Below, in pieces: positions 10,525-21,817 of a stretch of DNA of 64,000 bases. Made by a program: the position numbers and the translations under genes. The notes under the pieces were generated by a model, which worked only from the letters and a program-made list of their open reading frames with translations, made no database searches and had not been told where the DNA came from. Location of the stretch: positions 334,403 through 398,402 of the forward strand of contig ML977004.1 in the NCBI GenBank assembly GCA_010015675.1, in the 5' to 3' direction. This DNA comes from Byssothecium circinans. Its lineage: Eukaryota; Ascomycota; Dothideomycetes; Pleosporales; Massarinaceae. Positions within the stretch are counted from its first letter, which is position 1; every line of letters begins with the position of its first letter.

Positions 10525-10903
10525 TTATCCAAACTTAACATTCTTGACCGTACCCTGCTCATCAACATGGATGTTCAAACGCTCGGGCTTGTGGTCCATG
10601 GTCGACACGCTGCCGGGCTCGAGGACGCGGTGTTCTTGGGGTAGGTCTTGTTTGGCGAACGTCTGTAGTGAAGGCAAGGAAGCACTGGTTAGTCCTTGTT
10701 TCCCTTCTTACATGACAGGAGGGGAGGAGGGTCTTGGAAGGAGTATCGGAGAACGGTAGGAGGGAGGAGGAGGGTGGGATAGGAGAAGGCAAGCGTACAG
10801 TTTCATTATGATCATCTCCAATCTTCTTCCCCATCAACTTGTTCGTCCACGCATCGATACCTTCTCCGCCCTTGGACTGCAGACCGGGGACGACGAGAGG
10901 CAT
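10525..10903 (-). CDS. I78-type peptidase-inhibitor-like small protein
   Basis: Two exons, 10903-10799 and 10662-10525, joined across a 136-nt intron (GTACGC...CACTACAG), give 80 aa. Exon 1 reads MPLVVPGLQSKGG...WTNKLMGKKIGD. Exon 2 reads TFAKQDLPQEHRVLEPGSV, then DHKPERLNIHVDEQGTVKNVKFG. The pattern LPxxHRVxxPGxxxTxDxxPxRLNxxxDxxGxV is that of the potato-inhibitor-like I78 family, small intracellular proteins of fungi and bacteria. In filamentous fungi they are common and unstudied in most species. No signal peptide is present, so it is probably cytosolic. A single reading frame hides this gene, because the second exon is only 45 codons. Confidence 0.85.
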
Positions 10904-11771
10904 GTTGAAAGATCTCCCTTTTGAAAAAAGACGCTGTGTAGATGGGAGTATTCGTAGAGGAGTCGTGGTTGTTGATCGTTGGACGGGGTTGCTTTTGTAG
11001 GTATTGTGGGTCTTTGTGAGAGGAAGAGGTAGGTAGAGGAAGCAAGTAAGGTATTTATGCACGGAGAATCGTGCTATGCAAACAACCCTGGTGCGCAATT
11101 CCCTGGATTTCCTTGGTTGTTTGGAACGGGGCTTGTGACTTGTTGCGTAGTGTCTGGTAGTGTAGAGAGATGGCGTGGATGGGTGACGTCATGGCGCGCT
11201 AGGCTGGTTGGGGAGGGATGGTGGGGTAAAGAAAAGGAAGAGAAGTCTTCAAAATGTTCAGCCTTCACAAATTCAGCGGTCACATAGAGTAGACAGACAA
11301 TAGAGTCAACCATTTGACATTTTGATTCTGTTGACTTCGAATTTGTCGTTCGTTCTGTAGACGGGTGATTCAAGTCGCATTTGCTTGAAGCGATATCTAC
11401 TTCGTCCGGCGCCGGTAACGTGTATTTCTACGGCTTAAATCTATATCTATAGCAAAAGATTAGGATAATTTTCTATTCTTGTTCAAGAATGAGGTATAAT
11501 AGGGAAGGAATAATGGTCGTTAATGTGCGTGATTTTGAAGCCACTGTTCACTGCACACGTGCAGGTCGAATGTTTCCAAAGTCTCTGTGACGACTTGAAG
11601 AAGAAAAGGAAATGAGACTAGCACTCGGAATATTCCCGTTTCTCAAGTTCTTGTGGAATATGCCGAGCGTTGTTGGTGCTGAATTTGGTTCATCGTCAAC
11701 CCCCAACCAAGGCCAAAAAGAAGGCAAAAAAGAAAACTCCCGAATACTGTCTGAATCACACAGACGAAAGA
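10904..11771. other. intergenic: I78 promoter and tRNA 3' flank
   Basis: No coding region seen. The right end (about 11717-11738) carries A-runs on the plus strand. Read from the minus-strand tRNA they are T-runs, about 35-55 bases downstream of its 3' end, and may serve as the RNA polymerase III terminator. Confidence 0.5.
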
Positions 11772-11869
11772 TGATGAGAGTGGGACTCGAACCCACGCCA
11801 CTTTCGTGACCAGGAATTAATGTTAAGATAACCTTAACCTGGCGCCATAACCAACTCGGCCATCTCACC
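11772..11869 (-). tRNA. tRNA-Leu (anticodon AAG) with a 16-nt intron
   Basis: On the minus strand the acceptor GGTGAGA (11869-11863) pairs with TCTCATC (11779-11773), with one G-U pair. The D arm is GCCGAG...GGC. The anticodon stem CCAGG/CCTGG encloses loop TT-AAG-G. The intron at 11831-11816 follows position 37, the canonical site for nuclear tRNA introns. The long variable arm (CAC GAAA GTG) is that of a class II tRNA. The T arm is GTGGG TTCGAGT CCCAC. The discriminator is A at 11772; CCA is not encoded, as in eukaryotes. A34 would become inosine to read CUN leucine codons. Confidence 0.93.
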
Positions 11870-12393
11870 AATAGATCAGACCTTAGATCTGATTGATGAC
11901 AATTTTTGACCAAAAGAGTACTTATCCCTATTGAACTATGGACGCTGAAGATAAATAGGGTAAGAAGAAGACTTTTATAAATCAAGAGAGTTGGGTATTC
12001 AGCTACCTATAGCTGATACTTGGTCGCCAACTTCGCACGGCGACAAAATTTTAGCCCACAGATAACTTATCGCCGCCTAACGCCGACTTTACAACCACAC
12101 TCGAGTACCCAAAATACGGGTACTCGTATTAACCGTGCGCAGCCCACGAAATTCGTCCAATCCCATCAAACTTATGACGAGAACAATGTGGCAGTGCTTG
12201 ACCGGCATGTCAGACGACAGGGGCACAGCATTCGGATAAGAGGCGAGCTAGCCTTCTCAATGTCAACCCTCAGTGCCTCCTTCTAGTCACTTGCATCCGG
12301 CCTCCTCGACGCAAAGACGATACGAACTATCCAGCTCTGAACAAAAAATATATCCAAAACGGGTACCCTCGATTCTCCGTTTTCTCAACGGCG
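11870..12393. other. intergenic, no gene seen
   Basis: Upstream flank of the HET-domain gene. The only frame of note, 12020-12286, has no recognisable motif. Confidence 0.45.
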
Positions 12394-14415
12394 ATGAAGG
12401 CTGAGAGACGTGCATCCTCAAAACTCCAATGGATCACGAAGATTAGGACTCCACGGCAATCATCACAGACTTACGAGAGGAAGATACACGCCAGTGAAAC
12501 GGAACTGCTCGACGAGAACTTCCAGAGGGGCCTTTGCGCACGTTGCCGAAAGATTCGCTGGGCAGCGCTTGCGGACGCTGAGGTACTGTTTCCGCCTATG
12601 GACTATGACCTCTTCGAGATCATGCTCAATACGGAAAATCGTCGTCAAGAATTTCTCAATTCCAGTTGCAAACTTTGTCGGTTTTTGGCGTCCTTCAATT
12701 CCTCGATATTTTTGACTCACGACAGACCATCGCTTCATGTTGAAAGGGCAACCGGGGGTACGTCCATTTCACCAATACTGAATTATTACAATGGATATAT
12801 TTCCACATTCAGAATAGGTATTCGTTCGCAAAGCCCGAACAAGGACTTTGCTCCTCTCGCTATTGGTCCGACCGTGAATTACGATGTCATACATGAATGG
12901 CTATCTCACTGCCATGAGTTCCATCCTACAGCATGCCAGTCGAAAGGAACAGTCGAAATACCCGGCTTCAAGGTTATCAATTGCGCCACCAGAATAATCG
13001 AACCTGCACCGGGCGGATGTAGCTATGTAGCCCTTTCGTACGTTTGGGGTACGGTAGATCATGATGGTCAACAAAGCGGATTTCCCCCTACCATTGATGA
13101 CAGCATCTCAGTTACGCTGAAGATGGGCATGAAATATCTCTGGGTTGATCGTTACGTAGGTCGTCGGTGCTGTTAGTGAAATCGCACAAGCTAATTCAAT
13201 CAGTGTATCGACCAGGTGAATCAGGACGAGAAAGACATCCAAATCGCCAATATGGACATTATATACTCCAAGGCTCAATTTACCATTATAGCTGCCGCCG
13301 GCTCTGATCCATACTATGGCCTACCAGGAGTCCGTTCTCGTCTCAGAAAGGGCGCCAAACGGGTCCAAATTGGAGACATCCATCTCATACACATGCCCGT
13401 CACGATTCATGACTTTTGGGGTTCTCCATGGGCAAAACGAGGCTGGACGTTTCAGGAGGGGATGCTTTCAAATCGGCTTCTTGTTTTCACGGACACTGGG
13501 GTACTCTTCAGCTGTCGGGAAATGTGTTGCTCCGAAAGTATTCAGCAGAAGTTGCATCACCTTTCAATACGGGGCTCTTACGACGCGAAGGTTACCAATC
13601 TATCCAGCACCCTTTCATGCATCTTACAATTGGACCATGAACAAAAGCCAAATATATGGACTGCATTGGCTGATTACAGTGGAAGGAATCTAAAGTATGA
13701 GTCGGACTTCCTCAACGCATGCCAGGGTATCTTGAACGCTTTCAGCGAGTCCCATGTTTGGGGCATGCCTCTTATGAAAGACTCATCAGGACGAGGGCAA
13801 ATCAACCTACAATGGCATCCTGAATGCTGGCCTTCTCACCGACGGTCAGGCTTTCCTACCTGGTCTTGGGCGAGTGTAAATTCTCGTATAGGTTTCGAGA
13901 ATGGTCACGAAAACGAGAGTCCGATTGTTGTTGATTTTGCCACTATCGATGGGCAATGGCAAACCATAGACATGGTCATGCAACACAATGGCCCCCACTG
14001 CAGGAACGAAGATTACCTCCGAACCATTCGCATACGAGCACCGCGAATCCCAAACGTTTGTCTTTACTACGATGAAGAAAATGTTCGAGCAGACATGCCC
14101 TACGGCGCGGAAGTCTTGCGTATGGATCTGGATACATACCTGGACGAGCCACTGGAACAAGATGAGTTATCATCGGTCGTTGCTTTATTGACGTATTACA
14201 CTAGCAAAAACTCAACCATCGGCTGTTTTTCCGTAAAATACCAGATATGGCTCATTCGACCTAGCGAGTCTATATATCGAAGAGTGGGTTTCATTTATCT
14301 GAGAATGACTGACCTGGTGGAAGCATCATTCACGTATGGCACCAGTCTCAAAAACAGCGATCCTCTGGCCTGCCTCCTGAAAGATTCTGAGATGGGCGAA
14401 TTCATCATTGAGTAG
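12394..14415 (+). CDS. heterokaryon incompatibility (HET) domain protein
   Basis: Two exons, 12394-13155 and 13204-14415, with intron 13156-13203 (GTAGGT...AATCAG), give 657 aa. The N-terminus has two CxxC pairs (CARCRKIRW and CKLCRFL) that may bind zinc. The HET domain is complete: YVALSYVWG, then KYLWVDRY spliced to CIDQVNQDEKDIQIANMDIIYSKAQFTIIAAAG, then the PWAKRGWTFQEGMLSNRLLVFT block. The splice restores the signature WVDRYCIDQ, which fixes the junction. HET proteins trigger cell death when incompatible hyphae fuse and may act in non-self recognition. Partner and allelic specificity cannot be read from the sequence. The C-terminal region after about residue 470 matches nothing that I recognise. 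Confidence 0.92.
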
Positions 14416-15822
14416 ATGCATAGGACTTTATTCCAGACCGTTACCATCTTCTTTTATAGAGGCTTGAGCGTTTTTATCATGCAATTCATATTGTGACTCT
14501 ATTTTTGTCCAAGTGAAAACGGCTGAAAGCTCGTCTATACACTACGGTGACCCTTTGAAGATTGAACCATATAAACTGTGGAAAGCTTACCCGGACCTTG
14601 GGCAACAACATATCTAGGTTCTCATTCTATCCATACAAGTCTACTCCAAGCTTCCACCACAGAACAAGCAACGAGAAAATACGTCACAGCACCAAAAAAA
14701 GCCATATTAACCAAAAAGTCACGACATCCCAGAAATATCTCTTTCGCAAATGATCCCAGTCAAGTGCAAACGAAGAGAAAAGATCCATTACACAACATCA
14801 ACCGTTACCAAGAAAAGAAGAGAGTCATCAAGCCTACAAACCCGCGATGAAATCACTCAACTCCCTCGCCCGTGCCCCTCCATCATCGGAAAATGATTAT
14901 TTTAGCATACTTCATGATCGTGACCTTTACCTTCCCCCTTCCGACTGCCGTATCCCACCGAATTGGTTCCAAAATTAGAATTATCAGCTTAATATGCGAG
15001 ACTGCATCACAATGCTGGAGCCGAAATATTTGTTGCACTTCAAGTGAAGGAGTTCGAATGAACTCGTGAGATGACTGGATGAATTCTGACTCTATGCCAA
15101 TTTACACAACTAAGCAAATCGCAACACTAAATAGTTTGGGTAAAGCTTAGCACTCACCTTTTAGCAAAATTCTCTATCACGAAAATGATGCCCAATCCAG
15201 CCGATGGTCATTAGTGGGGATGCACATCGTGAAAACGTCGTGAAATACTCCGGATCGGCCTTCGTACGGACAATGCAGTTGTAGTCAGCAACATTGGCCA
15301 ACTGAGGATTAAATAACTTGGACATCCCAGATCCTCAGGTAGTAGTCGTGCTATGGGATTGCAGTGAACGCAAGTTTTGCGACAAATATTCCCAAATTTG
15401 CCTCATCCTGCTTGTGGGTCTCATGGTGTCTCCTGTACAGCTAGCCGGCGAAAATGTCCCTCTTAAACTCCTCAGATAGAAGTTATACTATAGTACTGCA
15501 GTGAACGTCAGTCTCATAACTCTTCTTCTTAAGCCAACTAACTTAGCTTGTTTATTTGCCCAAGGCTCAGCCTATAAAAAGTACTTATCCCAGCCCCACC
15601 TTTATACTGACATGAGCAACTGGATTCGAACACTGGAAATGGATGTACTCGTATTGATCAAGCCCACACAAAGCTTGGCCAATCCCATCTTACTCACAAT
15701 TAGTGTAACGTGGCAGTGCGTGACTGAAATAATGACTTGCCCGTCTCGCAAGGCTTCAGCCTTGTTACCAACAACAACGTGCTTCACGAAGCATCATTAC
15801 CATATATGTACGATCAACAACT
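14416..15822. other. intergenic, AT-rich, no gene seen
   Basis: About 1.4 kb, relatively AT-rich, with short frames (14562-14850, 14872-15069, 15501-15965) showing no family resemblance. CCTATAAAAAG near 15570-15580 could be a TATA element for the membrane-protein gene that follows. The ATG at 15613 would then open an upstream frame. Confidence 0.4.
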
Positions 15823-17075
15823 ATGCCGTTAGTACCATGGAAAAAAGAAATCAATTTCGCCAGCGCACTGCTCCTACACTCCTGCATCACCGTGATTCTA
15901 AAGGAGATCAGCAACACCCTGACTATCCTCTACCGCCTCACCATCCGCCGCAAGAGGAAGGCTGAGACCGACAATTCTGTAGTCCTAGATGGCTACACTT
16001 TGATTCTCTCACGGGACAGTGACGGCGAGCTTGCAGAGCTATATTTCACCAACACCGGAATGCTTCTCCTCACGATTTCTCTCGCCTCCGCCATTATAAT
16101 GAACCTGACGCTCCCAATCAAAATCCTCAACGCCTTAGTCGCAGCGACCTTCGGCCTCACGTTCCTCGCCTCCATGCTAGTGGCACGCCGGAAAAGAAGC
16201 GTGGTGATGCCCATCATGGCGCTGCGTCGAGCTGGACGGTTTATTTGGTCCGACACACCTTTTGTGAACTTCTTTTCGCTCATATACATTGCAGTCGTTT
16301 TGAAAGGCTCTTCGAAGTTGGTGCTGAGGGACTATGTCAGTTTTCGATCCATTGCCATTCTGGAGCTGCTGTTCATGAAGGCACGACTGGCGGCTAGCGA
16401 TCCAGTTACGCAGCAGACGCTGCTGAGGCGGCTGCTTAATAGCGAATATGTCATGGTGAAAGGCGTGAGTCTTATCTTCATTTCCTTAAAGCACGACGAT
16501 CCGCGCAATACTGACCCTAATAGAAAGATCCTCAGGTTGAAATCACGCCTCCTCGGCCACTTCGATATGATCGTATCGTACCTTTCACTACCTCCCAGCG
16601 CCTCTTCGTCATGTTCTACAAAACCGCTATTGGCCATGCTTATGGCTCTCTGTGCGGTATCTCCGGTCCCACTACCATCAGTATCCCAGCTTCTGAGGGT
16701 CTTTTTATCGATGAAGCAGAGCAATACGGCTGGCGCATCTACCGTATCTCGCCCGGCTTTCTCATTCTCGAAGACTGTGGCCAAATCATGGTCACAAAGA
16801 GGATCGAAAGAAGACCGACAAAAGAGCGTAAAGAAATGCTAGCACTCTATAACAGATTCATATCCTGGACACATGGAGTGCTGTTGAGACGTTTGGGGAG
16901 GCGGCGAGTTGTTTGGCTGATGCGGATAGATGGGAAGGGGCATGTAGGGAGTCACTGGAGGGGAAATATCAATCTCTTTACGGGAGTCAAAGAAAGCTGG
17001 CTGCAGGATAGAAGCGTATTTCAACGTGTATCTGACGGCAGTGTTGGGCAGGAAAGTCGAGAAACGGTGTTTTGA
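15823..17075 (+). CDS. uncharacterised fungal membrane protein
   Basis: Two exons, 15823-16464 and 16524-17075, with intron 16465-16523 (GTGAGT...CCCTAATAG), give 397 aa. The splice is in phase and joins VMVKG to KDPQVEITPPRPL. Hydrophobic segments: a moderate one near the N-terminus (about 8-28) and two strong ones back to back (LYFTNTGMLLLTISLASAII, then ALVAATFGLTFLASML), followed by basic RRKRS. The second exon is soluble and basic: FVMFYKTAIGHAYG, then YGWRIYRISPGFLIL, then RWL-type basic stretches. I do not recognise the family. It lies in the same accessory stretch as the HET gene, but no functional link is shown. The start codon is the first in-frame ATG (ATGCCGTTAGTACC). Confidence 0.6.
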
Positions 17076-18182
17076 GCACTTCGTGGGCAAGATATCAGCT
17101 TAAGAGTAGTCTTCAGGAGCGAGCGAAGAACCAGTGATATGTCTAAGTAAATGCTGGAATCGAGGCTAGGTGTAGACCCAAGGAACGGTATTATGGTACC
17201 GTTAATAAACGAAAGGGTCCTGTTCGACCTTCTTTTCGCACTGGAAGGGTCCGTACTATCTTTCCATTTTTCCTCATCATCACGTTTCCATGTCGATTAA
17301 TCAGCATCGATATGTGAAACTGTTTTTACTTTATCTTCGATCTTGCTTATGTAGGTCTTGGTGTATCCATAATTTAACAGTGATGTGCCATCAAGTATGA
17401 GCGAGTTTGAGATGAAAACTCACATGTCTGTGATGAAAGAAGTTGCTATCTCTAGATGTCGTCTCTACGGCCTGCGAAGAGCCTCGGATGTCCATGGAAA
17501 TACCTTAGGCCTCTAGTGGTTGTCGAGTGTAAAGAACGCGCGTGCAATGGCCCGCTTGATTCTCAATTCGGAATTCGGATAATTGGACACGGGATTGAAA
17601 CTAAATGACAATTGAAGGTTTCAAGTGCTTGTAGATTCTGATTACTGGTGTGGTCCCAGTCCAAACATTGAAGGTTCCACAAATATCACGTGACATATGT
17701 GACCCCGGCCTCCTGTGGCACAGTGGTCCCAAGATAAGGTCCAAATAGTTCGCAGTGAACCTGCATTGAGCTCATTGTGGCCTCTGGCATTTCTTTTTAA
17801 ATTCCATTTTCTCGAAATCGGTTGCTTTGAACATTGAAGTGCTGGGCTGGGGTCAGCTTGCTTCACATGTTCCAAGGTTTAGCCGCGCCATTGTGGCTGA
17901 AGATGAGCGCGGGCTTGACCATGGAGGCTACTCCACGCCTGCTTCTCCACCGACCTTTGTATCGTATCCTCCACCCACCCACCTTACCCCATAACTCTTC
18001 CTTTTAATCCCTCTCAGCCCTCAGAACCAAATACCGCCCTCTTTCACGTTTTATCCTTTCCGCTTTCAATTCCTATCACTCTAGCGCCGGACTCGAGCAC
18101 CACATGTGACATCTCAACACTAGATATCGCCGACACAGGATCACGTCGATTACCTCCATTCATTCCTTCGCACGAAACTGCA
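17076..18182. other. intergenic, no gene seen
   Basis: About 1.1 kb between the membrane-protein gene and the DeSI gene. No frame with a recognisable motif. The part nearest 18183 is pyrimidine-rich (CCACCCACCCACC near 17970), typical of a fungal promoter. Confidence 0.45.
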
Positions 18183-19028
18183 ATGTCTTCGTCGACGCGC
18201 CCGAAACCAGCCCGTAAGAGCTCCGCAAACCACCGCAGCACACTATCACTTCAGAAGACCGAGATCAAAATCCACATATACGATCTCCTCCCACCGGGAA
18301 AGATCTCTACAGTACTATGGGCAATTGGCAGCTCTCTCCTGCACTCTGGCGTTGTTATTGGCAACAAGGAATACGCATATGGAGGACATGACCAGCGGGG
18401 CATGAGCGGCGTCTATTTCACCAAGCCTGGCCAAGAGCCACCAGGTGGGACATTCAAGCAGGCTGTGCTCCACGGGTTCTCGTTCCGGCCAGAAGAGGAG
18501 CTCAGCGCCATCATCCATGAAGTGAGTGCAAGACAAACGCGACAGAAATAAATACTGATTTCTTAGGCTTCGCAACAATTCATGGGCACGTCCTACAACC
18601 TCCTCACAAAGAACTGCAACCACTTCACCTCCTACCTCTGCGAAAAGCTCACCGGCCGCCCTGCTCCAGGCTGGCTCAATCGTGCCGCCAGCATCGGCGT
18701 AGCTCTCCCATGCGTTGTACCACGGGAATGGATAGCGCCACCGGATCATGATACTGCGGATGGAGAGCTCCTTGACGAGGACTTTGAAGACGAAAGATCG
18801 TCTATGCTGCGACATGAACAAAGACGGCGCATGCGAGAGGGCGAGGCGGACGAGAGAGAGGGGGAGGAAGAGGGGGTATCTGGCTCTCGCCGTGGAAGTG
18901 AGCAGAGAAGCGCAAGAGGGGATCCTCGGTTTGAACCCAGAGATTATCCACCCCGGCCCGTCAAGGACACTAGCAGTCGGGAGATTCCTCCAGCGGAGAG
19001 AGCTCCGTTGCCTAGACGAATAACATGA
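18183..19028 (+). CDS. PPPDE/DeSI-type thiol peptidase (deSUMOylating isopeptidase-like)
   Basis: Two exons, 18183-18521 and 18567-19028, with intron 18522-18566 (GTGAGT...TTCTTAG), give 266 aa. The PPPDE fold begins KIHIYDLLPPG. The catalytic His is His54 in LLHSGVVIG. The catalytic Cys is Cys130 in YNLLTKNCNHFTSYLCEKLTG, the usual HxG...NCNxF pair. The family removes SUMO or ubiquitin from proteins. The C-terminal 80 residues are acidic/basic and low-complexity and probably disordered. The gene is convergent with the mitochondrial uS11 gene, about 170 bases away. Confidence 0.92.
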
Positions 19029-19197
19029 TTGAATGCTGCGAAGTGTCATTTTACATACAGCGCGCCATATGGTACAGTACCAATGCGCCGAGTGATGCCA
19101 TATTGTACAAACGTTCAAACTCGGACGGAGATTCCCTTTCCTCTGAGCCAAACCATGCTGTCCACCCAAACCTTCTAGATCAATGCACTCGCAATTG

Positions 19198-19845
19198 TTA
19201 ACCCAATCTCCTCGGCTTCTTGCTCCTCGTTCCACCAAATTTGAGTCGCGTCGAATCCGACAGCCGGGTAATCAAAGGCCGTATGTTCTTCCCTTCACTC
19301 CCCAATATCGCCTTTGTGACAGCTTCCCGTCCCGGCCCAAACCCACGGTACACGAGCTCAATTTCCTTGATCCCCTTTTCCTCGCCATGGTCGACCAAGA
19401 AGCCCTTGTCCTGAATTCTCGCCATGACGAATGCCGCAAGTTGATATGCCGAATCATAAGTCCCCCTTCCCGCCTTCTTGAAGCCAATGTTCCCGCACGA
19501 CAGCGAGATCATGGGGTCGCGGTTCGGTCTCGTCAGGGTGATGTGTGTGTTGTGCTTGTGCGCGTAGACGTGAAGGTGGTGTCGTTCTTCTGATGTCCAC
19601 TCTGCGGCAAGGTCTCTGTATTCTTTACGGCCAGGTATCATGTCTCCAAAGGTATTCTCGCCGGCGCGCTTGAACGTGTTGTCCACGATATTATCCATCG
19701 TGACGCCGATCTCTTTATTCTTGGTACTGAGGCCGGCGAGGATCCTGGCGGAGCTAGAAAAGGATCGAAGGGGTGTGGCGGCCGGTGGAGAGCGACATGA
19801 TGCGCAGACGGATCGAACAGCTCGCCATGCCATGGGCTTGCTCAT
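19198..19845 (-). CDS. MRPS18: mitochondrial small-subunit ribosomal protein uS11m
   Basis: Single exon, 215 aa. An Arg/Ser-rich N-terminus (MSKPMAWRAVRSVCASC...RSFSSSARILAG) is a mitochondrial targeting sequence. The S11 domain is clear: NTHITLTRPNRDPMISLSCGNIGFKKAGRGTYDSAYQLA, then YRGFGPGREAVTKAILG, ending SDSTRLKFGGTRSKKPRRLG. It binds the 3' region of the mitochondrial small-subunit rRNA. The symbol follows the yeast naming for the S11 homologue. The gene is divergent from TIM44, with only 260 bases between the two ATGs. Confidence 0.92.
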   Translation of the reverse strand: MSKPMAWRAVRSVCASCRSPPAATPLRSFSSSARILAGLSTKNKEIGVTMDNIVDNTFKRAGENTFGDMIPGRKEYRDLAAEWTSEERHHLHVYAHKHNTHITLTRPNRDPMISLSCGNIGFKKAGRGTYDSAYQLAAFVMARIQDKGFLVDHGEEKGIKEIELVYRGFGPGREAVTKAILGSEGKNIRPLITRLSDSTRLKFGGTRSKKPRRLG

Positions 19846-20105
19846 CGTAAAAGTGGTGTCGTCAATTGGCGAGCTGCCAGCTAGACTGTGAATTGAAGAT
19901 GTTGAGTGTCGGGGCTTGTGGAAAAGAAAGGGCCCAAGTGGTCCGAGCGCCCGTCTCCTCCGGTCGGAAGAAAATGATCTCGCCGCCTACAGATCTTCGC
20001 CCTCTCATCCTCTCTTTGCACGTCCTTCTGTTGCTTCTCCTTTCATCTCTCAGGGGAATCGCTGACCTAATCGACCAACTATCATTCTATTATTGCGTGC
20101 ATAGC
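19846..20105. promoter_or_regulatory. shared divergent promoter of MRPS18 and TIM44
   Basis: 260 bases separate the start codons of two nuclear genes for mitochondrial proteins that are transcribed away from each other. No TATA box is evident; a pyrimidine-rich stretch lies at about 20000-20060. Shared regulation is inferred from the spacing. Confidence 0.45.
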
Positions 20106-21817
20106 ATGAGACCGCCGACCGGAAGCGCTTTTTCTGCTAGGACAGGATGGAGCAACCGACTTCCCTCGAGCTTTCACGGACGAGCTGTCGCATATAGACG
20201 GTTATCGACCATACCGATTGCCTCGCGATCTCCGGCGATTCGAACAACATTGGGTCCGTTCTCAGATTCTCAAGTCCCTTCTCTCCTATTCTTGAGAAGT
20301 AAGTTCTTGCCACGAGATGTACTTTTTCGCACCACCACCGCATACGCCCGTCACTTTTCGTCCCAATCTCCCCTGCTTCAACAAGCACAGAAGCAGCCCG
20401 AGTCGGACGTGAAGGACAAGGAGACAGACGCGCAAAAGCAATCCTCGGCATCTGAGGGCGCCGCGGGAGAGAAGACGGGCGAGCAGGGAAAGGAGGAGAC
20501 TAGCGAGAAGAAGGTAGGCGAAGAGGAGTCTGGTGAGCAAAAGGAAGGCGAAGAGGGCAAGAAGGAGAAGGAGAAGAAGGATGCGCCGCCGCCTCCACCC
20601 CACGGAGATAAGACGCCCTGGCAGGTCTTCACCGAGACGCTTAAGAACGAGTTCCAGGCTTCCAAAGAATGGAACGAGTCTACCAAGCAACTGTCCGCTG
20701 GTGTCAACGATTTCACGCAGAACCCGCGCGTCCAGAAGGCGAGGACAACATACACCAAAGTCACAGATGCGGCAGCAACCACAACTGCCGAGGCATTGAA
20801 GACGACTGGAAAAGCCATTGGGCAAGGTGCGGCGTGGACATGGGATACTACCCCTATGAAGGGCGTACGCAAGGTTGCAAACGTCACTGGCTCCGGCATT
20901 GAGTATGCGACACGCCCTGTGCGCGAGTCCAAAGCGTTCAAGGCTGTCAAGGAGACCGTGGACGATGGCAGCTCGTCAAGATATGGAGGGTGGATCGAGA
21001 AGGAGGAGCGCAAGAGGAGACGAGAGCTTAGAGAACTCAATGAGCTCCAGAGAACTGGTGGCAGGAAGCATGAGGGGCCAATGGAAGAGGACCCTGAGTA
21101 CGTCTCTGATTGCATTGCAAGTTCTTTACTGACGACAACAGAGCCGGCACAAATGTCACACTGCACAAAGACGCCCGCTACAGGGAAGTCTGGCGGGATT
21201 TCAAGGAGAACTCGAAGCTTGCGAGACACTTTGACAGCATGAAATCCACATACAACGAGTCGGACAACCCACTCATATCAACAGCCCGCAGTATCTCCGA
21301 CCGCATCACAGGCTTTTTCGCCGAGAACGAGACCGCAATGGTCATTAAGAAGTTCCGCGAAATGGACCCCGCCTTCCAGCTCGAACCCTTCCTCACCGAG
21401 ATGCGCGAATACATCCTACCCGAGGTGCTAGATGCATACGTGAAGGGAGACATTGAAGTCCTCAAGCTATGGCTGTCAGCAGCCCAGTACCAAGTCTACG
21501 CCGCATTGATGCAACAATACACCACGGCCGGCCTCAAGTCAGATGGCCGCATCGTCGATATACGTAACGTGGATATTCTCAACGCACGGTTGCTGGAGCC
21601 CGGAGACATACCCGTTTTCATCATTACTTGCAGGACGCAGGAGGTGCATACGTACAGGAACAAGAAGACTGGCGAACTCGCTGCCGGTATGGACGACAAG
21701 GTCCAACAGGTCACTTATGCCATCGGCGTGACGAGGATACCGGACGATGTCAGCAACCCCGAGACGAGGGGATGGAGGTTTATCGAACTTCAGAAGAGCG
21801 CTAGGGACTACTATTAA
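20106..21817 (+). CDS. TIM44: mitochondrial import inner-membrane translocase subunit Tim44
   Basis: Two exons, 20106-21097 and 21142-21817, with intron 21098-21141 (GTACGT...CAACAG), give 555 aa. I chose the ATG at 20106 (MRPPTGSAFSARTGW) because it opens a good presequence and lies outside the uS11m leader. A longer in-frame ATG at 19866 would sit within 20 bases of the uS11m start. After a charged Lys/Glu-rich linker comes the Hsp70-recruiting region (KTPWQVFTETLKNEFQASKEWNES). The C-terminal Tim44 domain runs from FREMDPAFQLEPFLTEM through YVKGDIEVLKLWLSAAQY to GWRFIELQKSARDYY. Tim44 tethers mitochondrial Hsp70 to the TIM23 channel on the matrix side. Confidence 0.95.

Noticed and set aside
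19866..20105. Earlier Tim44 start at 19866
   Set aside because: It would add 80 residues that do not resemble a presequence and begin within 21 bases of the uS11m start; the ATG at 20106 fits better.
20378..21229. 283-codon minus-strand frame within TIM44
   Set aside because: Antisense to a well-supported coding exon; it has no motif.
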